The notes under the pieces are model-generated. The model searched no databases. It had not been told where the DNA came from and saw only the letters and a list, made by a program, of their open reading frames with translations. The translations under genes and the position numbers were made by a program. A stretch of 60,893 nucleotides of DNA, taken from NCBI GenBank assembly GCA_031277315.1, contig JAITMP010000037.1, forward strand, positions 1-60,893, read 5' to 3'. Position 1 is the stretch's first letter; each line of letters starts with the position of its first letter. The DNA is from Zoogloeaceae bacterium. GTDB lineage: Bacteria > Pseudomonadota > Gammaproteobacteria > Burkholderiales > Rhodocyclaceae. Of this stretch, positions 42,199-50,909 are shown one piece after another.

Positions 42199-43122
42199 TT
42201 GAACGCGTTGAACGGCTTGCCCGATCGAATCCGCGTCATCGAACGCGGCTGGCTTTCCGCCAACAACATCGTTTTTCACGAAGGCGCGGCGGCGACGCTG
42301 GTCGATTCCGGCTACGTCACCCACGCCAATGAAACCCTGACGCTGCTGGACACGGCGCTGGCCGGGCGGCAACTCACGCGCCTCGTCAACACCCACTCGC
42401 ATTCCGACCATATCGGTGGCAACGCCGCCGTGCGCCGCGCCCACGGCTGCCGCATTCTGGTGCCCGCAGGCATGGCCCCGGCGGTGGCCGGCTGGGACGA
42501 AGACGCGCTGCTGCTCTCCCTTGCGCATCAACAAGCCGAACCCTTCGTGTTCGACGCCACCCTCGCGCCCGGCGATGAACTCGAAATGGGCGGCTTTGTC
42601 TGGCAGGCGCTCGCCGCCCCCGGCCACGACATGCACGCGCTCGCCTTCTATTGTCCGGCGGAAAAAATCCTGATTTCCGGCGACGCGCTGTGGCGGGACG
42701 GCTTCGGCGTGATGTTCGCCGAACTGCATGGCGACAAGCGCGGGCTGCCGGCGCAGCGGCGCACGCTGGAAGCATTGCGCGCGCTTGAAGTGCGCCTCGT
42801 CATCCCCGGCCACGGCGCGCCCTTCACCGATTATGATGCTGCCATGACGCGGGCCTTGCAGCGCCTCGCCGCCTTCGAGCAGAGCCCGGAGCGCATGGCG
42901 AAAAGCGCCATGAAGGCGTTGCTTACGTTCACCCTGCTGGAAAAGCGCCGCATGCCGCGCGCCGCCATCGGCGATCACTTCTCCCGCGTCGCCATCTTCC
43001 GCGACGTATCGCGGCATTTCTTCCAGCGCGAACCCGCCGTCGTCGCCGCTCAAGTCATCGCCGAACTGCTGCAAGCCGGCGTGCTGACTGAGCAGGACGG
43101 CGATATCGTCGTGCGCGCTTGA
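42199..43122 (+). CDS. MBL-fold hydrolase with C-terminal winged helix
   Basis: 307 residues. The start is TTG 42199 (none of the nearby codons is ATG). Metal motif NTHSHSDHIGGN (HxHxDH) near residue 67, then PGHDMHALAFYCPAEKILISGDAL and VIPGHGAPFTD, with a C-terminal helical extension (FTLLEKRRMPRAAIGDHFSR). It belongs to the same broad family as the 39509-40591 protein. Its link to the thioesterase trio suggests thioester or lactone hydrolysis. Confidence 0.85.
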   Translation: MNALNGLPDRIRVIERGWLSANNIVFHEGAAATLVDSGYVTHANETLTLLDTALAGRQLTRLVNTHSHSDHIGGNAAVRRAHGCRILVPAGMAPAVAGWDEDALLLSLAHQQAEPFVFDATLAPGDELEMGGFVWQALAAPGHDMHALAFYCPAEKILISGDALWRDGFGVMFAELHGDKRGLPAQRRTLEALRALEVRLVIPGHGAPFTDYDAAMTRALQRLAAFEQSPERMAKSAMKALLTFTLLEKRRMPRAAIGDHFSRVAIFRDVSRHFFQREPAVVAAQVIAELLQAGVLTEQDGDIVVRA

Positions 43123-43171
43123 GCGGAAGGGACTAACGCTTGAATTCTCTGGGCTGTCCAGCTTTAATGGG

Positions 43172-43342
43172 TTAGGCCAGCCACGTATGTCCGCACTTGG
43201 GGCAAACCGTCGGGTTCCTGTCGGCGAGCAACGCAAGCAAACCGATAGGGAAGAAACAGATCGCTACGAGAATTTGCCAGAACTTACGACCACCTTGGGT
43301 GGCCATTTCGCCGCACTTCGGACAGGATAACTTGTTTGCCAT
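43172..43342 (-). CDS. Small zinc-ribbon membrane protein, 56 residues
   Basis: The frame (ATG 43342, stop 43172-43174) is not long but is convincing. It has CPKCG near the start (residues 7-11), a hydrophobic stretch ILVAICFFPIGLLALLA, and a second CPKCGHTW near the end, so two Cys pairs could form one zinc ribbon on either side of a membrane hairpin. It lies 13 bp after the DUF2752 gene on the same strand. The codons are AT-richer than in neighbours. Function unknown. Confidence 0.7.
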   Translation of the reverse strand: MANKLSCPKCGEMATQGGRKFWQILVAICFFPIGLLALLADRNPTVCPKCGHTWLA

Positions 43343-43355
43343 AACGGTATGCCTT

Positions 43356-43790
43356 TTAATGGTGGTTAAACAGCGTGATGAGCCAATGCAACATAAGGAA
43401 AGAGAAGAATATGCGAGTGGTCAAGGCTACAAGCTGTTGAGCAGTGGAAAACGTAACAAAGCGAGCTAGAGCACTGAAGTGAACACCAATTTGAAATGTG
43501 ACGGTTAATACGAGAGCAATGCCGCCTGGATTTGTGGAGATGGACTCCGCGATATGAAGATGGGCGATTTGGACTAACGCTAAAGTAATGTTGCAGCCGG
43601 GACACGGAATATCTACGAATCGCTCGAAAATGCAGTAATGGGGTAACTCAGTAACAAGCCTTAAGATTGACGGAAACGCGAAAGCCATTGCGATAAGCGT
43701 TGCGCTCAAGATGGCATTGAGATGAATGGCATCATGGTCAGATAACACCATGCGGCGAATGACTGAGCTGGGAATTATGCAAATATTCAT
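43356..43790 (-). CDS. DUF2752-family membrane protein
   Basis: 144 residues. The family hallmark is FVDIPCPGCNITLALVQIAH (normal form CPGCGxTRA) near residues 57-77, flanked by hydrophobic helices. The region is clearly AT-richer than the rest of the window, and the codon choice (ata, tta, aat) differs, which suggests horizontal acquisition. Biochemical role of DUF2752 is unknown. Cotranscribed with the 56-residue zinc-ribbon gene. Confidence 0.75.
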   Translation of the reverse strand: MNICIIPSSVIRRMVLSDHDAIHLNAILSATLIAMAFAFPSILRLVTELPHYCIFERFVDIPCPGCNITLALVQIAHLHIAESISTNPGGIALVLTVTFQIGVHFSALARFVTFSTAQQLVALTTRIFFSFLMLHWLITLFNHH

Positions 43791-43974
43791 GTAACGAATT
43801 GTTCAGTCGGACAGGTCGAAGTGAGTGTAGTGAACCTCAACGTCGCTTTACTTTGCCGTAATCCCGTTGTTGGATTTCCTCACTCTAAGGTTATAGCAAT
43901 TGACTCGCGCGGAAACGATAGCAAGAAGCCGGGCTTTTGGCTATGCTTGACTTCCCTTTACGGCGGCGGCGTCC

Positions 43975-44814
43975 ATGCAGCTTATTCTCATCAGCGGTTT
44001 GTCCGGTTCCGGTAAGAGCGTTGCCCTGCGCGCGCTGGAAGACGCCGGGCATTATTGCGTCGACAACCTGCCCGCCACCTTGTTGTCGCCGCTCGTGCGC
44101 GAGTTGCGCGAGGAGGGCTGCGAGCGGGTGGCGGTGGCGATTGATGTCCGCGCCGGCAGTTCCATCGCCGCCCTGCCGCAGCAGTTGCGCGATCTGCAAG
44201 CGGCAGGCGTGTCGACCTGTTTCGTGTTTCTCGACGCGCGCGACGAGACGCTGATTGCCCGGTTTTCCGAAACGCGCCGCGGCCATCCGCTGGCGAATGA
44301 CAACACGACTCTGGCAGAGGCCATCGTGCGCGAGCGCGGCATGCTGGAAAACGTTGCCGGCCTCGGCAACCGCATCGACACCAGCGGCCTGACGCCCAAC
44401 GCGCTGCGCGCCTGGGTGCGCGATCTGGCCCGGCCCGCCGTCTTGCCGGGGCTGACCCTGCTGTTCGAGTCTTTCGGTTACAAGCATGGCATTCCGCTCG
44501 ACGCCGATCTGGTTTTCGACGCGCGCTGTTTGCCCAACCCGCATTACGATCCACGGCTGCGCCCGCTCACCGGCCGCGATCCGGAAGTGGCGCGTTTTCT
44601 CGAAGCGCAGGCCGAGGTGCGCAAGATGGCGGAAGACATCCGCCGCTTTCTCGATGAATGGCTGCCCGCCTACGTGCGCGACAACCGCAGCTATCTGACC
44701 GTCGCGCTCGGCTGCACGGGCGGCCAGCACCGCTCGGTGTATCTCGCCGAATGGCTGGTCGGCCAGTTCCGCGCCCGCGTTCAGGTGCTGGTGCGGCATC
44801 GGGCGATCACGTGA
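43975..44814 (+). CDS. rapZ: RapZ, RNase adapter/nucleotide-binding protein
   Basis: 279 residues. Walker A GLSGSGKS at residues 8-15, a VDNLPATLL segment, Walker B-like, and a C-terminal phosphosugar-binding module with VALGCTGGQHRSVYLAEWL. In enterobacteria RapZ senses glucosamine-6-phosphate and guides RNase E cleavage of GlmZ. In betaproteobacteria rapZ is usually next to hprK; here the upstream neighbour is the AT-rich DUF2752 patch instead. The 184 bp before it (43791-43974) holds no gene I can support. Confidence 0.95.
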   Translation: MQLILISGLSGSGKSVALRALEDAGHYCVDNLPATLLSPLVRELREEGCERVAVAIDVRAGSSIAALPQQLRDLQAAGVSTCFVFLDARDETLIARFSETRRGHPLANDNTTLAEAIVRERGMLENVAGLGNRIDTSGLTPNALRAWVRDLARPAVLPGLTLLFESFGYKHGIPLDADLVFDARCLPNPHYDPRLRPLTGRDPEVARFLEAQAEVRKMAEDIRRFLDEWLPAYVRDNRSYLTVALGCTGGQHRSVYLAEWLVGQFRARVQVLVRHRAIT

Positions 44815-44860
44815 GGCGTCCCCCGGTTCTTTTGTCCGCAAGCGGAGAAGGGGCGGCTGC

Positions 44861-45238
44861 GTGAAATCTTTTCTGCGTTTCATGAAGCCCGGCGACTGGG
44901 TTGTGCTGCTCGGGTTTGCCCTGGCGACGGCGGCGTTGGCGCCGGTGGCGTTCATCGGCGGCGCGGCGGAAAAAGCGGTGGTGCGGCGCGATGGCGTTGT
45001 CATTGCCGAATTGCCGCTTACGCAGGCGCGGCGCATTGAAGTGCAAGGCGCGCTCGGCGTCAGCGTCATCGAGGTGCAGCCGGGCCGCGCCCGCATCGCC
45101 GCCGATCCCGGCCCGCGCCAGTATTGCGTGCGTCAGGGCTGGCTCACGCAGCCGAATGCCATCGCCATTTGCGCGCCGAGCCACATCAGCCTGTCCATCG
45201 CCGGCCGCGCCGCCAGCCATGACAGCCTCAGTTATTGA
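44861..45238 (+). CDS. NusG-domain-II-like protein
   Basis: 125 residues from GTG 44861. One N-terminal transmembrane helix (WVVLLGFALATAALAPVAFIG) is followed by a small beta domain of the NusG_II type (AVVRRDGVVIAELPLTQARRIEVQGALGVSVIEVQPGRARIAADPGPRQYCVRQGWL). These proteins frequently sit beside Gx-transporter (ThiW/Hpre-type) genes, as here. Function is not known in detail; possibly a part of a redox or precursor uptake system. Confidence 0.8.
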   Translation: MKSFLRFMKPGDWVVLLGFALATAALAPVAFIGGAAEKAVVRRDGVVIAELPLTQARRIEVQGALGVSVIEVQPGRARIAADPGPRQYCVRQGWLTQPNAIAICAPSHISLSIAGRAASHDSLSY

Positions 45239-45240
45239 CG

Positions 45241-45771
45241 ATGAACCGCATGTCCGGTCAAAGCATTGAGCTGACGCCGACCGGCGATGACGACCGCATT
45301 GCGCGTTACGCGGCGGCGGCGATTGCGCTGTCGGTGGCAGAGGCGGCGATTCCGCTGCCGTTGCCGGGCGTCAAGCCGGGGCTGGCGAACATCATCACGC
45401 TTGTCGTGCTGGCGCGCTACGGCTGGCGTGATGCCGTCTGGGTTTCGCTGCTGCGCGTGGTGGCGGGCAGCCTGCTCATCGGCCAGTTTCTCGCGCCCGG
45501 TTTCTTCCTCAGTCTGGCCGGCGCGCTCGCCAGCCTCGCTGCGCTGGGTCTTGCCATGCACCTGCCGGCGCGCGCCTTTGGCCCGGTGAGCCAGAGCCTG
45601 ATCGCCGCCTTCGCCCACATCGCCGGACAACTCATTGTGGCGCGGCTGTGGCTGGTGCCGCACGACGGCTTGTTTTATCTGACGCCGTTTTTCGCTCTCG
45701 CCGCGCTGCTGTTCGGTCTTGCCAACGGACTCGCGGCGGCGAAGTTGCTCGAAAGCGCCAAGCCGGCGTGA
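45241..45771 (+). CDS. Gx transporter / heptaprenyl diphosphate synthase component I-like
   Basis: 176 residues from ATG 45241, overlapping nothing but only 2 bp after the NusG_II gene. About five hydrophobic helices with LSVAEAAIPLPLPGVKPGLANIITLVVLARYGWRDAVWVSLLRVVAGSLLIGQFLAPGF, the Gx_transp/Hpre_diP_synt_I signature with GVKPGLAN. Probably an ECF-like S component with unknown ligand. Its 3' end overlaps the convergent mutY by 97 bp. Confidence 0.85.
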   Translation: MNRMSGQSIELTPTGDDDRIARYAAAAIALSVAEAAIPLPLPGVKPGLANIITLVVLARYGWRDAVWVSLLRVVAGSLLIGQFLAPGFFLSLAGALASLAALGLAMHLPARAFGPVSQSLIAAFAHIAGQLIVARLWLVPHDGLFYLTPFFALAALLFGLANGLAAAKLLESAKPA

Positions 45772-46844
45772 ACATCGTTCAGGATTTTCCTGACCGGCGC
45801 CGGCAGCGGCGCCGTGTCGAGTTGTTTCAGGCTGAGCCAGACGCCCTCCGGCGCCGTCTCGCCGGCGTTGAGGTCGCACAGCAGTGGCGTGATGTCGAGG
45901 CGGAAGTGCGTGAAAGCATGGCGCACGACGGGCAGCGGCACAGCGGCGGCGTAGCGGTGCGGCAGTTTTCCTTGCGGCAGTTCCGGCAGCGACAACAGCC
46001 CGCCCCAGATGCCGTGTGGCGGGCGCTGTTCCAGCAGCACGCGGCCGCGCTGCCGCAGCACCAGCATTTTCACCGTGCGCTGCGGCACGGCGCGTTTCGC
46101 GCGCGGCGCCGGCAGCGCGGCGACGCGGTCTTCCCGCAGCGCCACGCATGCGGTCGTCACAGGACACACATTGCAGCGCGGCTGTGCGCGCGTGCACAGC
46201 GTGGCGCCGAGATCCATCAAGCCCTGCGTATAGGCGGCCAGATCGCGTGACGGCAGCAGCGATTCGGCCAGCGTCCACAAGCGCGTTTCGACCGCTTTCT
46301 GACCGGGGAAACCTTCGATGCCGAAAGCGCGCGCCAGCACGCGCTTGACATTGCCGTCGAGAATCGCGGCGCGCGCGCCGAAAGCGAATACGGCGATGGC
46401 GGAGGCGGTGGAGCGGCCGATGCCGGGCAGCGCCTCGATGTCAGTCAGGCGTTGCGGGAAATGGCCGCCATGATGCGCGACGATCAATTGCGCGGCGCGC
46501 TGCAGGTTGCGTGCCCGAGCGTAATAGCCCAGCCCGCTCCACAGCGCCATCACTTCCTCCGCCGGCGCGGCGGCCAGACTCGTCAGATCGGGAAAGCGGG
46601 CGAGAAAGCGGCGGTAGTAAGGAATGACCGTGGCGACCTGCGTTTGTTGCAGCATGATTTCCGACAGCCAGACACGGTAAGGATCCGGCTGCTGCTGCCA
46701 GGGCAGGTCGTGGCGGCCGGTGGATTTCTGCCAGCGGATGAGCGCGGTCGCAAAACCGGCGGGGCGCGTGACCGCCGGTTTCGCTGCCGCGCCTGATTTT
46801 TTGATCGACGCCGTCCTCAAAAGCGGGCGGCTTCCTGCCGGCAT
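45675..46844 (-). CDS. mutY: Adenine DNA glycosylase MutY
   Basis: 389 residues from ATG 46844; the frame runs back to 47324, but that is antisense to nothing real and overlaps the zinc-ribbon gene in another phase. HhH motif ALPGIGRSTASAIAVFAFGARAAILDGNVKRV with catalytic Asp, and Fe-S ligands C-x6-C-x2-C-x5-C (CTRAQPRCNVCPVTTAC, about residues 208-224) are present, followed by a NUDIX-like MutY C-domain. It removes A opposite 8-oxoG. It overlaps the upstream zinc-ribbon gene by 28 bp and the convergent transporter gene by 97 bp; the C-terminal 30 residues are low complexity. Confidence 0.93.
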   Translation of the reverse strand: MPAGSRPLLRTASIKKSGAAAKPAVTRPAGFATALIRWQKSTGRHDLPWQQQPDPYRVWLSEIMLQQTQVATVIPYYRRFLARFPDLTSLAAAPAEEVMALWSGLGYYARARNLQRAAQLIVAHHGGHFPQRLTDIEALPGIGRSTASAIAVFAFGARAAILDGNVKRVLARAFGIEGFPGQKAVETRLWTLAESLLPSRDLAAYTQGLMDLGATLCTRAQPRCNVCPVTTACVALREDRVAALPAPRAKRAVPQRTVKMLVLRQRGRVLLEQRPPHGIWGGLLSLPELPQGKLPHRYAAAVPLPVVRHAFTHFRLDITPLLCDLNAGETAPEGVWLSLKQLDTAPLPAPVRKILNDVHAGLALSSNFAAASPLARPNSSAARAKNGVR

Positions 46845-47758
46845 AAACTTTGGCCCGCCGGGGGATTTTCGTTCCAGTGTCCTTTGCAGAGCGTATGGCG
46901 CAAAGACTCCCGGCAGAGAACGCCGGAAATGCCCGACGCGCATTCGCTCGCCGCGCGCGCTTTGTAAAGCTGGTCGATGGTTGGCGGCGGCTCGGGCGGC
47001 ATATTGGGCAGCGTATTGGGCGGCGTATTGGAGGCAGCCGCGTTGTCCTCGACGACCGGTTTCGCGTTCCGGGGTTTTTGCGACGCGATGGGCTGATTGG
47101 GCACGACAGCCGGTTTGGTTTGCGTTTTCGCAGCCGCCGCTTCGGGCGCGGTCTGTTGCGGGATGAGCAGCGGCTCGATCGGCGTGGAAGCCGCATCCGC
47201 CGCAGGTTGTACCGGTGCCGTTTCGGCGGGCGCGGCCGCCGGCGCGGGTTCCTGTGTGGTTTCCTCGGCGGGATTTTTGGAAAAAACAAACCAGCCGATG
47301 ATGCCCGTGACCAGAATCAAACAAAGGCCGGCAATCAGCATCACCTGTTTATTTTTGCTCGCCGCCGGTGTTTCTGCTGTCGAAGCTGCGGGTTCTGCAT
47401 GCGCGGCGAAGCCCGCATCCGCGGGGGATGCAACCGCAGGCTCAACCTCGACCGGCGGCGGCGCGGTATACGTCCGGGGCGCGCTTTCTTCCGCGACCAG
47501 CGGCGCCGGGGCGAAACGGTAGCCGCACTTGGGACAAAACTTCGCCTCCTGCGAGAGGCTGGCCGAACAGACCGGACATGGGCGCGCCGGTGTTTGTGGC
47601 GCTATTGCGGGCGTTTCAGGCGGCGCGGCGGCGGTTGCGGCGCTCGTTGCGCCCGAAGCGCCCGTTGTACCCGAAGCGCCCGTTGGCATGGCCTCTCCGC
47701 ATTTGGAGCAGAACTTTGCCGTTTCGGGCAATCCGTTGCCGCATTTTTTGCAGAACAT
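46817..47758 (-). CDS. Double zinc-ribbon membrane protein
   Basis: 313 residues from ATG 47758 (frame runs to 47791). Two N-terminal Cys4 ribbons, MFCKKCGNGLPETAKFCSKCG and CPVCSASLSQEAKFCPKCG, an Ala/Pro-rich linker, one transmembrane helix (VMLIAGLCLILVTGIIGWFVF about residue 138), then a Pro/Ala-rich region and a Cys-containing tail (CASGISGVLC, CKGHWN). The linker contains short tandem repeats (NTLPNMPP, 46999-47033). Similar zinc_ribbon_2 membrane proteins are common, with unknown roles. It starts 5 bp after the related membrane gene. Confidence 0.85.
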   Translation of the reverse strand: MFCKKCGNGLPETAKFCSKCGEAMPTGASGTTGASGATSAATAAAPPETPAIAPQTPARPCPVCSASLSQEAKFCPKCGYRFAPAPLVAEESAPRTYTAPPPVEVEPAVASPADAGFAAHAEPAASTAETPAASKNKQVMLIAGLCLILVTGIIGWFVFSKNPAEETTQEPAPAAAPAETAPVQPAADAASTPIEPLLIPQQTAPEAAAAKTQTKPAVVPNQPIASQKPRNAKPVVEDNAAASNTPPNTLPNMPPEPPPTIDQLYKARAASECASGISGVLCRESLRHTLCKGHWNENPPAGQSLCRQEAARF

Positions 47759-47763
47759 GGCTT

Positions 47764-48879
47764 TTACTCCGGTGTCAGCCGATGGCCGCAATTGCCGCAG
47801 AAGACATCATCCGGCGCGATACCTGATTGGCATTGCGGGCACACTGCGCCTTCGGGTGACGTGGGTGGCGCGGATGGTTGCGTGGACTGCTGACGGGCTT
47901 CGTCCAATTGGCGCTTGACCTGATCGGCTTTTTCCTTGGCGGCGTCAAGCGCGCCCTTGATCGAACGCTCGGCGTCTTCGGCGGACAATCCCTCCGTCGT
48001 GTTGGCGAAGATGATGCAGTTGCCGGCCAGGGCAACCAGGGCTGGAATAACTGCGGCGCAGCCGGCCAGAACGGCGCCGCCCAAAGCGGCGGCGATCATG
48101 TGACCGCTGCCCGCCCCCGCCATCATCCCCAGAGCGCCCCCCAGTCCCCCCATGCCGATGCCCTGACCGAGAATCGGCATGGAGAGGCCGGTAATAAAGC
48201 TCATGCCGAAGAACACCACGCCAAACACGATGCCGCTGACCAGACTCACGAGCAGTCCCAGCAGGAAGATTTGCACGATGATGGCAATCAGGCGCGTGCG
48301 CGCGATCGCCCACAACAGCGCGACCGTGCGCATGATGGTGTTGCCTTCCCAGATGGCCGGGCCGACCAGTCCCAGAACGAACATCATGGCGTAGAAGGTG
48401 AGGCCTGTCGCGGCGGCGCACAGAGGGAAGACCAGAACATACAGCACCGGCCCGAGGTAGGGGATCTTGCAAATCAGCAGCAGGAGCGCGACGGCAAGCG
48501 CAAGGAGAAACACGAAAATGACCATCAGGAGGAACACGCCCAGTTGGCGGTGAACCGTCGCCACCGCGAACGACAAGGCGCTCCCGATGCTTTTTTCTTC
48601 GCGGTTCCTGACCGTGGCATTCAGGATGTAACCGGCGGCCGATGCGCCGATCAGCCCCGCCAGCGCCATGACCAGAAACCCGAGAAATGTTGTTATGCCC
48701 GCCATAACGCTGTGGCCTTGGCCCATGAAGAAGCTGGCGATGAGGCCCGTGACAAAGAAAAGCAGCCCGCAGACGATAATCGTCACGAGGAGGGTTGCAA
48801 AGGCCTTGCGGTGGGTGACGGCTTGCAGCGCATCAAGCAAGCCGGCGGATTTCCTGATTTGTTCGGCGAAGTGTGACAT
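47764..48879 (-). CDS. Polytopic membrane protein with C-terminal zinc ribbon
   Basis: 371 residues from ATG 48879 after aaaggag (the frame extends upstream to 48966). Six or so hydrophobic helices (e.g. FATLLVTIIVCGLLFFVTGLIASFF, LGVFLLMVIFVFLLALAVALLLLI), a Gly-rich stretch (GMGGLGGALGMMAGAG), a coiled-coil-like region (AKEKADQVKRQLDEARQQ) and a Cys4 ribbon CPQCQSG ... CGNCGHRL at the end. The protein and the next gene share zinc ribbons, suggesting they work together. No specific function is recognised. Confidence 0.82.
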   Translation of the reverse strand: MSHFAEQIRKSAGLLDALQAVTHRKAFATLLVTIIVCGLLFFVTGLIASFFMGQGHSVMAGITTFLGFLVMALAGLIGASAAGYILNATVRNREEKSIGSALSFAVATVHRQLGVFLLMVIFVFLLALAVALLLLICKIPYLGPVLYVLVFPLCAAATGLTFYAMMFVLGLVGPAIWEGNTIMRTVALLWAIARTRLIAIIVQIFLLGLLVSLVSGIVFGVVFFGMSFITGLSMPILGQGIGMGGLGGALGMMAGAGSGHMIAAALGGAVLAGCAAVIPALVALAGNCIIFANTTEGLSAEDAERSIKGALDAAKEKADQVKRQLDEARQQSTQPSAPPTSPEGAVCPQCQSGIAPDDVFCGNCGHRLTPE

Positions 48880-49102
48880 CTGGATGCTCCTTTCCCTGGA
48901 TTCCCTGGCGTGCACGATCAGAGCGCGTTGCCGTGAGTGTTGCCGTTCATTGTTTGCCGCTGTCAAAGCCGCGCTGTTAAAGCCGGGATGATACGCGGCG
49001 GATATTCGGCGAATATTTTGGCGAATTCTACCTTACATGCTCCGGGGGTGATTGCGTTATCATCCGATACCGAACGCATGGACTCCCCGGAGAAGTTTTA
49101 CT

Positions 49103-50863
49103 ATGGATCGTGTCAGCCGCTATACCCCGCCGCTTGAGGATTTGCGTTTTCTCCTCGGGCAGGTTCTCGATGTTTCCCGGCTTTTCAATTACGACGCCTA
49201 CGCGCATGCGGATCAGGATCTCGCCGAGGCCGTGCTGACCGGCGCCGCCCGCTATGCCAGCGAGGCGCTGGCGCCGCTGAATGCGATTGGCGACGAGCAG
49301 GGCAGCCGTTTGGAGAACGGGCGCGTGCGCACGCCGCAGGGTTTTCCGGCGGTGTACCGCGCGCTGGCCGACGGCGGCTGGATCGGCCTCGACATGCCGG
49401 CGGAACACGGTGGACAGGCGCTGCCGCTGGTGCTGCAAGCCGCTTACGCCGAGATGATCAATGGCGCATGCGTGTCGTTCGGCATGCTGCCCTTGATGCA
49501 AAGGGCAGCCGCCCGTTTGTTGATCGCGCATGCCGGGGAGGAACTGGCCGCCGCTTTCGCGCCCCGTCTGGTGGCCGGCGACTGGGGCGCCACGATCTGC
49601 ATTTCCGAACCCCAGGCCGGTTCGGATGTTGGCCGCATTTCGACGCGGGCCGCGCAGGATGCCAAGGGCGTCTGGCGCGTCACCGGCAGCAAGATTTTCA
49701 TCACTTACGGCGATCAGGATTTCACGCCCCAGATTCTTCACCTGCTGCTGGCGCGGACGCCGGACGCGCCGCCGGGCACGCGCGGCCTGAGCCTGTTCGT
49801 CGTGCCGGCGCGTGTGCTTGATGCCAACGGCGAACCCGGCGCGGCGAATGGCGTCAGCGTGGCGCGCGTCGAACACAAAATGGGCTTGAAGGCGTCGCCG
49901 ACCTGCGTGATGGATTTCGATAACGCGCTGGCTTATCCGGTGGGCGCCGCCGGCGCCGGCATGCGCTGCATGTTCACGATGGTCAACACCATGCGCCTCG
50001 AAGTCGCCATGCAGGGCGTCGCGATTGCCGGCGCCGCCACCGCCCGCGCCATGGAATACGCCGCCGAGCGTTGCCAGGGCGGGCCGTCCGGCCAGCCTGC
50101 CGTGCCGCTGACCTCTCATGCCGATGTCGTGCGCATGCTGTTCGAGATGCGGGCGCTGACCGAGGGCTTCCGCGCCCTCACCCTGCAAGCGGCGTATTGC
50201 CTCGACGTGGCGCGCGCGGCGGATGACGAAAAGGCGCGCGCCGAGGCGCTGGCGCTGGCCGAATGGCTGCTGCCGGTATGCAAGGCCGGCGGATCGGAAG
50301 CCGGTTTCCGCGTCGCCAATCTGGCCGTGCAGATTTTCGGCGGACACGGCTATGTCTGCGATTCCGGCGTCGAGCAATACGTGCGCGATGCCAGAGTCAT
50401 GGCGATTTACGAAGGCGCGAACGGCATTCAGGCGCTCGATCTGGTGACGCGCAAGCTCGGCGCCGACGCCGCTCTCCGCTATCGCCTGTTCGCCGCTGCC
50501 GTGGGCAAGGATCTGGCTGCTGCCGCCGCCGACAACCCGCTCGCCGCTGCCCTGAAAGACGCGCTGGCCGATCTGGAAAGCGCCAGCGACTGGATGCTGG
50601 AACAACTGCGCGCCGCGCCGCGCAATGCCGAAGCGGGCGCCACCGCCTATCTGCAACTCGCGGGGCTGGTCGGCGTCGGCTGGATGTGGCTGCGCATGAG
50701 CGCCGCCGCCGGTACGCAACTCGCGGACGCGAAGCGCGCCACGGCCCGCTTCTACGGCGAGCATCTGCTGTCCGAAACCGGATCGCTGCTGCGCCGCATT
50801 CAGGCCGGCAGCGCCACGCTCGACAGTCTGACGCCGGGAGAACTGTGCCGCTATCCCGGATGA
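49103..50863 (+). CDS. Acyl-CoA dehydrogenase
   Basis: 586 residues from ATG 49103 (GGAGAAG 8 bp upstream). Flavin/substrate signature ICISEPQAGSDVGRISTRAA near residue 175, GSKIFITYGDQD, HKMGLKASPTC and the C-terminal helical domain with YVRDARVMAIYEGANGIQALDLV (catalytic Glu region near residue 440). The extended N-terminus and C-terminal about 120 residues mark the FadE-like long form used for beta-oxidation or branched acids. It is followed by an acyl-CoA ligase gene, so acyl activation and first oxidation are linked. Confidence 0.92.
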   Translation: MDRVSRYTPPLEDLRFLLGQVLDVSRLFNYDAYAHADQDLAEAVLTGAARYASEALAPLNAIGDEQGSRLENGRVRTPQGFPAVYRALADGGWIGLDMPAEHGGQALPLVLQAAYAEMINGACVSFGMLPLMQRAAARLLIAHAGEELAAAFAPRLVAGDWGATICISEPQAGSDVGRISTRAAQDAKGVWRVTGSKIFITYGDQDFTPQILHLLLARTPDAPPGTRGLSLFVVPARVLDANGEPGAANGVSVARVEHKMGLKASPTCVMDFDNALAYPVGAAGAGMRCMFTMVNTMRLEVAMQGVAIAGAATARAMEYAAERCQGGPSGQPAVPLTSHADVVRMLFEMRALTEGFRALTLQAAYCLDVARAADDEKARAEALALAEWLLPVCKAGGSEAGFRVANLAVQIFGGHGYVCDSGVEQYVRDARVMAIYEGANGIQALDLVTRKLGADAALRYRLFAAAVGKDLAAAAADNPLAAALKDALADLESASDWMLEQLRAAPRNAEAGATAYLQLAGLVGVGWMWLRMSAAAGTQLADAKRATARFYGEHLLSETGSLLRRIQAGSATLDSLTPGELCRYPG

Positions 50864-50909
50864 GTAAATTGCGGCAGCCCGCTTTTTGACCGGCGACAGG
50901 AGTTTCATC

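Noticed and set aside
43197-43469. 90-residue plus-strand ORF in the AT-rich patch
   Set aside because: It is opposite the zinc-ribbon and DUF2752 frames, which carry clear CPxC motifs.
43821-44015. 64-residue ORF overlapping rapZ
   Set aside because: No family resemblance and it runs into rapZ in another frame.
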